A stretch of DNA of 64,000 bases, from the NCBI GenBank assembly GCA_028583605.1, contig CM053331.1, positions 41,175,283 to 41,239,282 of the forward strand, read 5' to 3'. Numbering within the stretch: the first letter of the stretch is position 1; each line of letters opens with the position of its first letter. The notes under the pieces were generated by a model. The model saw only the letters and a program-made list of their open reading frames with translations. It ran no database searches and had not been told where the DNA came from. Below are positions 1-10,958 of this stretch, in pieces. The position numbers and the translations under genes are program-made. Source of the DNA: Dastarcus helophoroides (lineage: Eukaryota > Arthropoda > Insecta > Coleoptera > Bothrideridae).

Positions 1-1612
1 TTCCAATTTTTTCCAAAATTTCGAATGTTTCCCAAAATATCGCATTTATCCCAAAATTTCATATTTTTGCCAAAGTCGTGAATGTTTCCCGAAAATTTCG
101 ATTTTTGCCCAAATTCTCGAATTTTTCTTAACATTTCCGAACCGTAGTTTCTCTAGACATTTCGGAGAAAAGGTCAAGATAAGATATCTGTTGAAATTTC
201 CATATTTTCCCACAATTTCGCATTTTTCCCATAACTTCGAATTTTTCCCATAAGTTCGAATGTTTCCCAAGAGTTTGAATTTTTCCCAAAGGTTCGACGT
301 CTTCCCAATATTTCGAATTCGACCACGATTTTTGCAAAATGTCAAATGTTTTCCAAAAATTTCGAATTTTTACCAAAATTTCCATTTACTCCAAAAATTT
401 CAATTTATTTTCAAAATTTCGATATTTTCCCGGAATTTCGAATTTTTCCCAAAATTCCAAATGCTTCCCAAAGTTTCGAATTTTCTCCAAAAATGCGATA
501 TTTTTCAAATTTTCGAAACTTTCAGAAAAATTCGAAATTTTGGAAAAAATTCCTACTCTTGGAGAAAAATTCGAACACTTGAAAAAAAATTTGAAATAGA
601 AAAAATTTCGAAATTTTGGAGAAAATTCACAATTTCGCGAAAATTTCAGTTTTGAAAAAATCGAAATTTTGGGAAAAATTTTAGTGACATCTCGCATTTT
701 CGAAGTATAAGAGAAATTTTGGGTTGAAAGCTAAAATGTTAGTAAAAATTCAAAGATTGGGGATAAATTTGAGGTTTCGCGGAGCATGTTCTAACTCCTG
801 ACAAAAGATTCGAACTCTTGGAAAAAAATCGAAATTTTGCGAAAAATTCACAATTCTGGGGAAACATTTGAAATTTTGGAAAAAATTCGAACTCCCAAAA
901 TTTGAAATGTTGGGAAAAATTCGAACTCTTAGGAAAACACTTGAAATTTTGGGAAAAATTTGAACTCTTGGAAAAAAATTCGAACTCTTCAGAAAAAATT
1001 CAAAATTTTGGGAAAAATTCGAACTCTTGGGAAAAAATTTAAACTCTTCAGAAAAAAATCAAAATTTTGGGAAAAATTCGAACTCTTGGGAAAAATTTCG
1101 AAATGTTGGGGAAAATTCGAACTCTTAGGAAAAAACTCAAAATTTTGGAAAAATTCGAACTCTTGAAAAAAATTCGAAATTTTGAAAAAAATTCAAAATT
1201 TTGTCTAAAATTCGAAGATTTGGAAAATATTTTCCATTTTGGCACCATTTCGGAGATATAAGAGAGATTAAAGTTTTGAAAAAAAATCCTAAATTTTATG
1301 AAAAATCTGAAATGTTTGGAAAAATTGGAAACTGGGAAAAATTCGAAATTTTGGGGAAAAGATTCGAAATTTCGGAAAAAAATTCGAAATTTCGCGAAAA
1401 TTTCAGTTCTGAAAAAATCGAAATATTCGGAAAAATTCGAACTCGAGAAAAAATTCGAAATTTTGTGGAAAATTCGAACTCTCGGAAAAAATCCAAAATT
1501 TTGGGAAAAATTCAAATTCTTGGGAAAAATTCAAATTCTTGGGAAAAAATTCAAAATTTTGGGATAAATTTGAAACTTTGGGAAAAATCTTGAGACCAGT
1601 TCGGAGTTATGA
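1..1612. repeat. Short-period TTCGAA / AAAATTT minisatellite with internal orientation switch
   Basis: Nearly the whole stretch is built from degenerate ~17-19 bp units joining a TTCGAA or TTCAAA core to A/T runs and a CCC or GGG dinucleotide-trinucleotide (for example TTCGAACTCTTGGGAAAAA). From 1 to about 520 the units read TTTCCCAAAATTTCGAA; from about 540 onward they read as the reverse complement, TTCGAAATTTTGGGAAAAA, so the array is one large imperfect inverted repeat. Several 60-155 residue open frames exist on both strands only because the units rarely carry stops; their products are F/K/N/S-rich and repetitive and I do not call them genes. Confidence 0.85.
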
Positions 1613-1751
1613 TAAAAATAAAAATAAAAATATTCTAACGCAATGTAAATAGATGGAATAGAATTTAGAATAGAATTGTATAATTTAGTAAATAAAAAAA
1701 AGTTTCTAGAAGGATCTGATAAGGGGAAAGCGGCCACGATAACGAAACACA

Positions 1752-1815
1752 CGGCAGATAAGCGTTCCAGAAATTTCGGCAAACGATAAGCCTTATCTGC
1801 CGAAAAGTTCTAGAA
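1752..1815 (+). promoter_or_regulatory. LTR enhancer-like block: HSE plus inverted GATA sites
   Basis: TTCCAGAAATTTC at 1765-1777 is a perfect three-unit heat-shock element (TTC-nn-GAA-nn-TTC). It lies between CGGCAGATAAG (1752-1762) and its reverse complement CTTATCTGCCG (1792-1802), which are inverted GATA motifs. Further two-unit TTCTAGAA sites lie at 1808-1815 and, outside this interval, at 1704-1711. The triplet HSE is unchanged in the other two LTR copies (3936-3948, 19018-19030). Binding is inferred from consensus only. Confidence 0.5.
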
Positions 1816-1830
1816 GTTTGGAGCCAAAAC

Positions 1831-1839
1831 TATAAAAGG
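1831..1839 (+). promoter_or_regulatory. TATA box of the LTR promoter
   Basis: TATAAAAGG lies about 55 bp downstream of the heat-shock-like element and about 120 bp upstream of AATAAA, the arrangement expected of an LTR U3 promoter. The same motif is present in the two inverted copies (CCTTTTATAG around 3875 and 18957). Confidence 0.6.
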
Positions 1840-1951
1840 CGGTCAGCTTTCCCTCAAGTAAGTTCGTTAAAAGTCAGTGTAGTTAGTGATTTAGTAAGAA
1901 GTCAATAAGTGAGTTCATTATCCAGTTGTAGTGATCCGCGTTTAGTTTGGT

Positions 1952-1957
1952 AATAAA
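1952..1957 (+). terminator. Polyadenylation signal of LTR copy 1
   Basis: AATAAA at about 50 bp before the LTR 3' end. The corresponding TTTATT is present in both inverted copies. This fits the R-region signal of an LTR element. Confidence 0.45.
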
Positions 1958-2008
1958 GTGGGTATTATTCGATAAGTGTAATCAATTCGAACCGATAAGC
2001 CCGTAACA

Positions 2009-2188
2009 ATATCTACAGAAAGAGGCACAAACAGAATATTTCATAAAATCGAATAATTTTGCTGCAACAAAAGAATCAAACAATTGACAAATGCTGAGCG
2101 AGGCAAGGACAGTAGGAAGTAGAGATAAAAATATCTACAGAAAGAAGCACAAAAAGAATATTTAATAAAATCGAACACTTTTGCTGCA
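2009..2188 (+). repeat. 58-bp direct repeat next to solo LTR 1
   Basis: Positions 2009-2066 and 2131-2188 are a close direct pair, both starting ATATCTACAGAAAGA and ending TTTTGCTGCA, separated by 64 bp. The left member begins exactly at the LTR end with the ATAT target-site sequence. It could be a local duplication older than the insertion, or one made after it. Confidence 0.75.
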
Positions 2189-3480
2189 GAACCCTTGAGC
2201 TTATCTAAGTATTCATCGTCTTCCAAACGTCTAAAATATTTCACATTCGATATGCGACAAATTTTAGTCACGTGTGAAGTGTACCTAACAGCAGTGACTT
2301 TTTTTTTCAAATTTCTGGTGGTTTCGCCGCCGAATGTGGTCACGATCGCAAATGTGGGGGGCGACATTCGCATTCGGATCGAGATTGATAAATAAGGAAA
2401 GTAATGGACGGGCAAACGCGAATGTATAGTCCGGAGCTGCATGTACCCACCATGGGCCTTAATAATAGAGTGCAACGCCGCAATCTCTACGGGGTTGCCG
2501 TCCACAATTATAGATATTACAATATATTGTCTGTCTGCTCAAATTACGTCCAATCACAGACATTACCGGCCGCTCCGCTAATTGTTGATAACATTCCGGC
2601 CATGATGAATTATCTTACCTCTTAATCCGGTTTGATTAGGGGTTCGACTCGACCCGGCTACGAATGTAATTATTTTATATTTTCGACTTCTACACGCATA
2701 ATAAATAAATTATTTATCGACGGGACCCGGAGAGCTTTGACGTACCGTAATGTATGTTGCCGCATTCTTTTTCAACCATCAAATAACAGTTTGTCTTCCT
2801 ATTGATTTATAACAGCGTTATTCCACCTTTATTTAGTTATTATATTATCTTTAAACGTTCGCCCGCCATTAACATATTCCACGTTCGCGTTATTTATTAT
2901 AACCTACGGGAACACGTCTAATTATCTAATAAAATTTTAAAATCGAACGTCGACGAAAAAGACGAAACTAAACGCAGTCGTCGCGTTTTAAAAGCTTAAA
3001 ATATGAAGTAATTTCCTCGCTACGGCAAGAGAGAAAAAAAAAGTCTTCACAAAGGACCCATCCGAGGCGATATTTACATAGCGGAATGGCTGCTAACCGC
3101 AATATATATAAAAGAATACTATTAAATATAAAACGCAACGAAATGACTTCTTGAATATAAATGCGAGCGAGGGGTCTGTTTGGTTAGATTCACTTCCGGA
3201 CGTAAAAATATACTGCACTCATCAAAAATATATTAGCGGGAGACCGAGGGCGGGGGCCATCCGCAAAAATCGCATTTGCGGGGGACTCCCCGATCGGTAT
3301 CTACAGCAAACGTCTCCAAATCTGCGATCGGCGATTGTGCATCGATGGTTACGTCAATGATTGTCCGGGAGCCCCCATCCTCCATCCGAGGAAGACGTTA
3401 CGCTACACCAAGTGACATTCGTCTAATTTACTTAATTAGGTGAATGCCACTTGGGCCGTTTGAAATTTGGGTTGAGATTT
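2189..3480. other. Single-copy-like non-coding DNA
   Basis: No repeat structure and no recognisable gene. The longest open frames (a 154-residue minus-strand frame ending in the preceding repeat, a 73-residue plus-strand frame from 2404, and a 69-residue frame from 3151) show no motif that I recognise, and base composition does not change across them. This could be intergenic or intronic DNA. Confidence 0.5.
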
Positions 3481-3539
3481 TCTGACCTATAACACTGCTT
3501 ATGGGATGAAATTTCCATCAGTTTATCTAAAGCGGACAA

Positions 3540-4345
3540 AGGCACCTAGAATAAGTGGTGGAGCGGTTATATTGCCGTTACTTCAAAATGTTTCCCTAAC
3601 GTGTGGAATGAAGCATCGAAATCCTCATATTTTACTATTTTTTTCACTCTGTCATCCCATTACTTTTTTTATTCTTCATGGTGAACTCTTATTGACCGGA
3701 AATATTATTGTTACGGGCGTATCGGTTCGAATTGATTACCACGTGTGAATAATACCCACTTTATTACCAAATTAACTCGGCACACTTCAACTGAACAGTA
3801 ACTACTTATTGACTAATTACTAAGTCACTAACTACACTGACTTCTAACTAACTGACTCGAGGGAAAGCTGACCGCCTTTTATAGTTTTGGCCCCCGGCTT
3901 CTGGAACTTTTCGGCAGATAAGGCTTATCGTTCCCGAAATTTCTGGAACGCTTATCTGCCATTTGTTTCGTTATCGCGATCGCTTTCCCCTTAACAGATC
4001 CTTCTAAAAATTTTTTTTATTTACTAAATTATACAATTCTGTTCTAAATTCTATTCGATCTATTTACATTGCGTTACACTGTACACAGTTTGAATATTTC
4101 CAAACTGGGCCAAAGAAATGTTAAATAAAATTAATAAACATATTACTTTTTTACCAAAATCTTTAAAATCCATAGAAAGATTTGGACGCAATAAATTAAA
4201 ATCTTTTCAAAAACATCTTTTGCCTATACCTGACATGTTAAAAATCGTTAAGTTTGACATTGAATATCTAACTTCGATATTGGCACGAGTTTTTTACCTT
4301 TACAGATGGATGGGTGACGCTGTAAGTAACATCTGACAAAAATTT
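3540..4345 (+). mobile_element. Unnamed interspersed repeat, split by solo LTR 2
   Basis: Sequence just left of LTR 2 (TTATTCTTCATGGTG...CTCTTATTG) and just right of it (TTTGAATATTTCCAAACTGG...AATTAATAAACAT) recurs without the LTR at about 57552-57656. LTR 2 therefore appears to have inserted into a copy of an interspersed repeat. The right part includes a 72-residue open frame (4118-4336) rich in K, L and I that I do not recognise. Element class unknown. Confidence 0.5.
3709..4078 (-). mobile_element. Solo LTR, copy 2 (family A)
   Basis: 370 bp, in reverse orientation to copy 1: it begins TGTTACGGGC and ends GCGTTACA on the + strand. It keeps the TATA box (minus-strand CTATAAAAGG near 3884-3875), the perfect heat-shock triplet (GAAATTTCTGGAA at 3936-3948) and GATA sites. 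Its flanks do not show a matching 4-bp duplication (left TTAT, right CTGT), so one flank may have been lost or rearranged. No internal retrotransposon sequence adjoins it. Confidence 0.82.
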
Positions 4346-4779
4346 AAAGAAAATCTACGTAATAACAAGTGATCGGTGACCTTGTGGATCGACTTGTGTG
4401 CTCCTTCCACAATATTCGACTTCTAGAGAAGTCTGGAAATGATACCTACACCCATGAACAAATTTCTTCTGACAACTTCTTAGAACGTCTTACAGTAGAC
4501 TCCCGCTAAAAATGCGCTCACCGGACTGGATCGACCGTTAAAGTTGCTACTCCCCTACCATCCCTACCGTTGTCGAAAAATGTTATGTTGTATTGCTCAT
4601 TGTGCGGTTGAATGGGTTATTCAAAAGTGGTGCTAAAACTCCGAAGTTTAATTCGTCGTTCGAAAATAGAGAGAGGGAATATCCGCGCAACTTTAGCAAT
4701 CCTAGCTTGTCAACTTTAACGAGCGAAGAACTTTAACGGGCGCAACTTTAGCGGGAGTCGATTGTATATCGTTTAAAAT
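4346..4779. other. Unique DNA without a recognised feature
   Basis: Mixed composition with no repeats that I can link to the rest of the window. A short near-duplicate phrase about CAACTTTAGC and a GCGGGAGTC motif appears at 4505-4760, perhaps a small local duplication. I see no gene. Confidence 0.4.
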
Positions 4780-5388
4780 AGTAAATACACGCAGCTATCA
4801 CCTCGGAGAGGGCGATCGGTGGACAGTAAGCGACAACGGCAGGTCAAAATAAAAGGTTCGCTTTTCCAGTTTTGGTGTTTTTACCTAGAGAATCCGTGTA
4901 ATTAGAGAGGTAAACGAATTTGAACTTTAAAGCAGTGCTTTCCAAACTTTTTTACCCTAGTCTGGTTGTTTATAATACTTCCCCTTCGTTACTCACTAAA
5001 AGGTTTTTCATAACTATTTTAGTGTATAAATATCGATCTTTTGAAGCATGAAGAAAAGATGCGCAGATAATTTCATTATTTTTTGGGGTAGCTATCTCCT
5101 GCGAGAGGGCGATCAATGGACGGTAGTCGGCAACGGCAGGTCAAAATAGAAGGTTCGCTTTCTTCGTTTGGGATGGGTGTTTTACGTAGGCAGTCCATGT
5201 AACCAGGGAGGTAAACGAATTCGAACTTAAAAGTAACGTTTCCCAAACTTTTTTCTTTTGATCTCGTTCGGTTGTTTTTAAAATTTCCCCTCTGTTACTC
5301 ACTAAAATGTTTTTTTTTAACTATTTTAGTGTACAAATATTGATAATTTGCGAGCATGACGACAAGATGCGCGATTTAAAAAACACAA

Positions 5389-5446
5389 CAAACGTTGCTA
5401 TAACGCGTTTCGACAGCCAAACTGTCTTCTTCAGAGAGATACTCGT
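5389..5446 (-). mobile_element. Fragment of the foldback element with hammerhead-like core (diverged copy)
   Basis: On the minus strand the stretch reads CTCT, CTGAAGA, one A, GACAGT-TTG-GCTGTC, GAAA, CGCGTT, ATAG. It matches the better copy at 58295-58335. Stem II is kept with one G-U wobble; the short stem I has one mismatch. It is embedded in the accessory repeat. Confidence 0.55.
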
Positions 5447-6650
5447 TATCCTCGTTCGGGATTTTTACGTGGCGAATCAGTGTCATCAGAAAAATAAACG
5501 AATTTGAACTCTAAATTATCACAATTTTAGAGCAACGTTACGAACCTCATTATATTCATAAACTACGACAACGTACGTAGATGGCGTCACTTTCGGGGGC
5601 TTCAACTTTTTGATAATTTCGACGTTTTAAAACTTCCACTTTCTCTAAATGTTGATAATTTACTTAGATTCGTAATGACTTATTTACTTAGATTCGTAAT
5701 AACGACAAGGTACGCCGATGACGTCACTTTTTTGGGGCAGTCATTTCCTCCGAGGGAACGATAGGTGGACGGTGGTCGACAACGGTAGGCCAAAATAGAA
5801 GATTTGAATTTGGAAATGTTTAAATTTTAGAGAAATATCACCAAATTCACCTGTCTAGATCCATGGATTCAAGGTGCGATGAAAGCGTCACTTTTTTGGG
5901 GCAGCTATTTCCTTCGAGGCGACAATCGGTGGACGGTAATCGGCAGCGACAGATCAAAATAGAAGGTTCGCTTTCCCCGTTTGGAATTTTTCGTAGAGAA
6001 TCTGTGTAATCAGATAGGTGAACTAATTTGAGTTCGAAAATACCATTAATATTAAAGAAATGTCACGAATCTGATCCATTTACTTATCCTCGTGCGGGAT
6101 TTCACGTAGCGAATCAGTGTAATCAGAAAAATAAACGAATTTGAACTCTAAATTATCACAATTTGAGAGCAACGTTACGAACCTCATTAGATTCATAACT
6201 ACGACAACGTACGTAGATGGCGTTACTTTTCGGAGGTTTCAACTTTTTGAAAATTTCGACATTTCAGAACTTCCACTTTCTCTAAATGTTGATAATTTTA
6301 GACATTTTAGAGCAACCTCAACTTATTTACTTAGATTCTTAATGACGACAAGGTACGCCGATGACGTCACTTTTTTGGGGCAGTCATTTCCTCCGAGGGA
6401 ATGATAGGTGGACGGTAGTCGGCAACGGCAGGTCAAAATAGAGGGTTTGAATTTGGAAATGTTTGAATTTTAGAGAAATATCATCAAATTTACCTGTCTA
6501 GATCCATAGATTCAAGGTGCGCCTAAAAAGTCATGTTTTTGGTTTTTTTTAACTATTTTAATGTATAAATATTGATCATTTGCGAGCATGAGGACAACTT
6601 TGCGACCGGGTATTTTTTGTTCGCGTCTAGGTATTGGGTTGTGATCCATC

Positions 6651-6680
6651 ATTTGGGAAACTCAACAGAGTTTCCCAAAT
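6651..6680. repeat. Perfect 13-bp hairpin
   Basis: ATTTGGGAAACTC, a 4-nt loop AACA, then GAGTTTCCCAAAT. A diverged copy in reversed context lies at about 11698-11732 (ATTTGAGAAACTC-TGTT-GAGTTACCCAAAT). Both lie in the accessory block and next to similar neighbours, which supports the large inverted layout. Confidence 0.75.
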
Positions 6681-6929
6681 AATAATAATAATAATTTTAG
6701 TGCAACGTCACGAACACCATTTATTTAGATTCATAACGACAAGGTGCGCAGTTGATGTCACTATTTGGGGCAGCTATCTCCTCTGAGGGAACGACCGATG
6801 AACGGCAGTCGCTGCAAAGTCATGTCAAAATAGAAAGTTCACAGCTATCTCCTTCGAGAAGACCATCAGTGGACAGTAATAGGCAACGGCAAGTCAAAGT
6901 GAAGGTTCGCATTGCCCCTAAGCTTAGTA

Positions 6930-9360
6930 AAGAAAGTGGGACAACCAAAGCTCACCAGCGAATGGTCCCAGTACGAGTTTAAACTTGCAGCTGAATCCAT
7001 AATATAAATCTGACGCACCAAGTCATTCTGTGACACTCAGACACTCATTGTATTTAAACTGGAATCGCCCAAGAACAATCAACACTGCTGACATTCAATA
7101 ATGTGTGATGGCTCAGATGAAGAAAATTCCTTGAGCGATACTCGTCAAAAAAATGGCATCTACGATCGATTTGTCCAAAACTTCGAATTATGTTAAAAAT
7201 TTCTCGTATTTTTTGAAGAATTCGACTCTTGTTTCGAAGATTTTTATAAACTTCGACTGTTTTAAATGTTGGATTCAGATTTTTCTCGAAATGTTCATTT
7301 TTCCTCGAAATTCTTTCGAATTGTTTCGGAAGAATTCTACTTTTTTCGATCAACTTTTTGAAAATTTCGACATTTCAAAACTTCAGGGTAATCAGAGAAA
7401 TAATCGAAGTTGAACTCTAAATTATCACCGTTTTAGAGCAACATTACGAACCTCATTTATTTAGATTCATAACTGCGACAACGGGCGTAGATGGCGTCAA
7501 CTTTTTGAAAATGTCGACGTTTCAAAACTTCCATTTTCGCTAAATGTTGATAATTTTAGAGTTTTAGAGCTACCTCAAGAATCGCATTTATTTAGATTCA
7601 TAACGACAACTTTTTGAAAATTTCGATGTTTTAAAACTTCCACTTTCTCTAAATGTTGATAATTTTAGAGCAACCTCAAGAATCGCATTTATTTAGATTC
7701 GTAACGACAAGGTGCGCCAATGACGTCACTTTTTTGGGCAGTCATTTCCTCCGAGGGAATGATAGGTGGACGGTGGTCGACAACGGTAGGTCAAAATAGA
7801 AGATTTGAATTTGGAAATGTTTGAATTTTAGAGAAATATCACCTAATTGACCTGTCTAGATAGATAGATTCAGGGTGCGATGAAAGCGTCACTTTTTTGG
7901 GGCAGCTATTTCCTTCGAGGCGACGATCGGTGGGCGGTAATCGGCAGCGACAGATCAAAATAGAAGGTTCGCTTTCCCCGTTTGGGATTTTCCGTAGCGA
8001 ATCTGTGTAATCAGATACATAAACTGATTTGAGTTCGAAAATACCATTAATATTAGAGAAATGTCACGAATCTGATCCAGCGGCAGCGACAGATCTAAAT
8101 AGAAGGTTCGCTTTCCCCGTTTAAGATTTTTCGTAGCGAATCAGTGTAATCAGAAAAATAAACCAATTTGAACTCTAAATTATCACAGTTTTAGAGCAAC
8201 GTTACGAACCTCATTAGAGTCATAACTACGACAACGTACGTAGATGGCGTCACTTTTCAGGGGCTTCAACTTTTTGAAAATTTCGACGTTTTAAAACTTC
8301 CTCTTTCTCTAAATGTTGATAATTTTAGAGCAACCTCAAGAATCGTATTTAATTAGATTCGTAATGGCGACAAGGTACGCCGATAACGTCACTTTTTTGG
8401 GGCAGCCATTTCCTCACAGGAAACGATCAGTGGACGGTAGTCGGCAACGGCAGGTCAAAATAGAAGGTTTGAATTTGGAAATGTTTGAATTTAAGAGAAA
8501 TATCACGAAATTCACCTGGCTAGATCCATAGATCCAAGGTGCGCCAAAAAGGTTACTTTTTTGGGGCAGCTATTTCCTTCGAGGCGACGATCGGTGGACG
8601 GTTATCGGCAGCGACAGATCTAAATAGAAGGTTCGCTTTCCCCGTTTAAGATTTTTCGTAGCGAATCTGTGATAGATGAACTAATTTGAGTTCGAAAATA
8701 CCATTAATATTAGAGAAATGTTACGAATCTGATCCATTTAGATCTATAAAGGCGACAAAGCGAACAAATTGATTCAGTATTTTTTTGAGGCAGTTATCTA
8801 CTTGAGAGGTCCATCGCTGGACTCACCTTTAAAATTCGACTTTATTAGAAATTCCAATTATTTTTGAAAATTTGTGCATTTGAAATTAACTTTAAATATT
8901 TCGATTTATTATAAATTTTAAAATTGCAAATTTTGATCTATTTGCTAAATTCTGGCCTTTTCTTTCAAAATTTTAATTTTTTCTAGAAACTTGGCTTAAA
9001 AAAATATTTTTTTTTTAAATTCTGTCTGCATTGTAAATTTTGACTTTTATTTGAATATTTCGACTTTCTTGAAAATGTTGAGATAATATTTCGACTTTCT
9101 TGAAAATGTTGAGGTAAAATTTTGGCCTTCTTTGAAAATTTCAACTTTCTTTTCAGTATTTTGCCTTTTTTATAATTCGATCATTTTAAAATACTTTTCA
9201 TTTTAGAAAATTACTCTTTTATTCTTTTTGAAAATGTCCATTTTTTGAAAATTTCATTGTTTTTCGGGGTAGCTATCTCCTTCGAGAGAGCGATCGATGG
9301 ACGGTAATCGGCAACGGCAAGTCAAAATAGAAGGTTACTTTCCCTCGTTTGGGATTTTTA
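6930..9360 (+). repeat. Left arm of a multi-kb inverted repeat
   Basis: Reading forward, 6930-7575 (starting GTGGGACAACCAAAGCTCAC) matches the reverse complement of about 17300-17940. The blocks at 7670-7990 and 8740-9360 match 16860-17260 and 16280-16860 in the same reversed order. The left arm carries about 0.6-0.75 kb of extra accessory units (roughly 8070-8700), so the arms differ in length. It includes a T-rich TTTCGACTTTCTTGAAAAT minisatellite at 8870-9250. Confidence 0.8.
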
Positions 9361-9720
9361 CCTAGCGAATCTGTATAATCAGAGAAATTTGAACCCTAAA
9401 TCAGTCACAGTTTTAGAGCAACGTTACGAACCTCATTTATTTAGATTCATAACTACGACAACGTGCGTAGATGGCGACAATTTTCGGGGGCTTCAACTTT
9501 TTGAAAATTTCGACGTTTCAAAACTTCCGCCTTCTCTTAATGTTGATAATTTTAGACATATTAGAGCAACGTCACGAATTTTATTCATTTAGATTCACAA
9601 CGACGACAAAGTGCATCCATGGCGTCACTTTTTTAAAGCAGCTATCTCCTCCAAGAGAACGATCGGTGGACGGTAGTCGGTAACGGTAGATCAAAATAGA
9701 AAGTTTTTTATGGAACGAAT

Positions 9721-10958
9721 CGTCGTAACCAAATAGATAGATTACTAATAACTATATTAACATAACACAGTCTGTTAATGTGACTAATTTCTTGCGTATC
9801 TGCAAGGCCTTTAGTCGTTTCGCGTGGCGTTCGCCCGTTTCGAACAATTTTCAAAATGTCGTCTTTAATCCGCGTTAGGCAAAGGGACAAATCCCGTTGC
9901 GTGGGGGGCGAATCCCGGGGATCGGCCGCCGCCGCCGCACAGCTCCGGAGAAAAAAAATTCAGCTAAACATTTAATTTCCCATGCAGATTTTCACCGGAT
10001 ATTCCACTAATTGGGTGCACTATCCGGATTTCTAAATAAAGCGAATTTTTTTGCGCTTTCGGCCGGTTCCAATATCCCAGAGAGCCAAATGAAACTATAT
10101 TCTGATGCAAAATTCGTATCGAAAACAAAAAAAAAAGAAAAAAAAAGAAAACAAACAAGGAACGAAACGCTGAAATCTATTTGTACAAATGCACGCACGC
10201 ACTTACTAATTTGATTTCAATTTTAAATTTTTATCGAATGCAGCAAAATTCATGCAGCGGCGGATAAACGTACTTTTTCTTTACGTTTTGTTCGTTTTTA
10301 TTTAAAAAATATCACATCGCGCAAATAAATTTCAACGGAAAATACAAGCGGCGGCGCGCTGGCGAAAAAAAAAGTGGGAGGGGGGGGGGGGACGGTGGAG
10401 GAAAATAGAAAAAGAAATGAACGCCATCGCATCCAGCAACTAATTTATTTTTAAATTTGATTGCGATACAGTAATTCCGCCGATTTTATATTTAAAAAAG
10501 CGCACACGCATATCCACAAAGAATAAATCGGACAAACGGTTTTTTTTTTTATTATTTTTCGACGGTTACGTATTGATATCGGCGGGGGTTTGAAATCAAT
10601 AGAGCGTTTTCAGCAAAATGGAAAAATGCGCTTTCTGGCCCACTGTATCCTCTATACGCGATCTGTTTTCGTATATTTTTATCTTTGTTTAATACCTTTA
10701 TATTCTACACCTGTTTACCTCCTGCCTATTTCGAGGAAATAGTAAACATTTCATAAAAAAAAAGTCGAAAAGCGATATGTTTAATTTGGAGCTCTTTAAC
10801 GTTTTTAATATTTTCAATTTTTTCTTGCATTTAAAATTGAAAAATTAGACCCTGACGTCGACATTTCGTCGTTATTTTATAAATTCTGTTTCAAAATATT
10901 TTAAATGACTCAAAATTATTTCGATTCAGATTAATATTTCGATTTATATCACCGTTTT
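9721..10958. other. Unique spacer of the inverted block
   Basis: Non-repetitive DNA between plus- and minus-oriented accessory units. It contains a GC-rich patch with a (GCC)n run near 9928-9938, poly-A and poly-G runs (11 G near 10380-10390) and no recognised gene. Short open frames around 9964-10214 overlap on both strands and look incidental. Confidence 0.5.

Larger units (their letters stand above)
1634..2008 (+). mobile_element. Solo LTR, copy 1 (LTR retrotransposon family A)
   Basis: A ~375-bp unit that recurs twice more in the window in reverse orientation (3709-4078 and 18791-19160). The better preserved copies start TGTAA-GCAATG and end CCCGTAACA (TG...CA ends). This copy starts TCTAACG, with one likely substitution. 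It is flanked by a 4-bp direct repeat ATAT (1630-1633 and 2009-2012), consistent with a target-site duplication. Inside, in order, are a heat-shock-element-like triplet, inverted GATA sites, a TATA box (TATAAAAGG at 1831) and AATAAA at 1952, the order expected of U3 then R. No primer-binding site, gag or pol follows, so it is a solo LTR. The superfamily is not certain; a 4-bp duplication suits Gypsy or BEL. Confidence 0.82.
4780..9720 (+). repeat. Accessory repeat block, plus-oriented units (GGACGGTA-TCGGCAACGGCA family)
   Basis: Many diverged copies of a unit containing, in order: TTAGAGCAACGTTACGAA, a TTTAGATTCATAACGACAA stretch, GATGGCGTCACTTTTTTGGGG, CAGCTATCTCCTCCGAG, GATCGGTGGACGGTAGTCGG, CAACGGCAGGTCAAAATAGA, AGGTTCGCTTTCCCCGTTTG. 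Spacing between cores varies from ~165 to ~300 bp because sub-blocks are added or lost. In-frame reading gives recurring DGSRQRQVKIEG peptides; these come from the repeat and not from a gene. The same units occur in reverse orientation at 10960-17260 and as isolated copies near 19450, 20255 and 23420. Confidence 0.85.

Noticed and set aside
2041..2505. 154-residue minus-strand frame
   Set aside because: It crosses the 58-bp direct repeat next to the LTR, has no recognisable motif and no coding-like change in composition.
2636..2662. GGGGTTCGACTCGACCC, resembling a tRNA T-arm
   Set aside because: No acceptor, D or anticodon arm can be folded around it.
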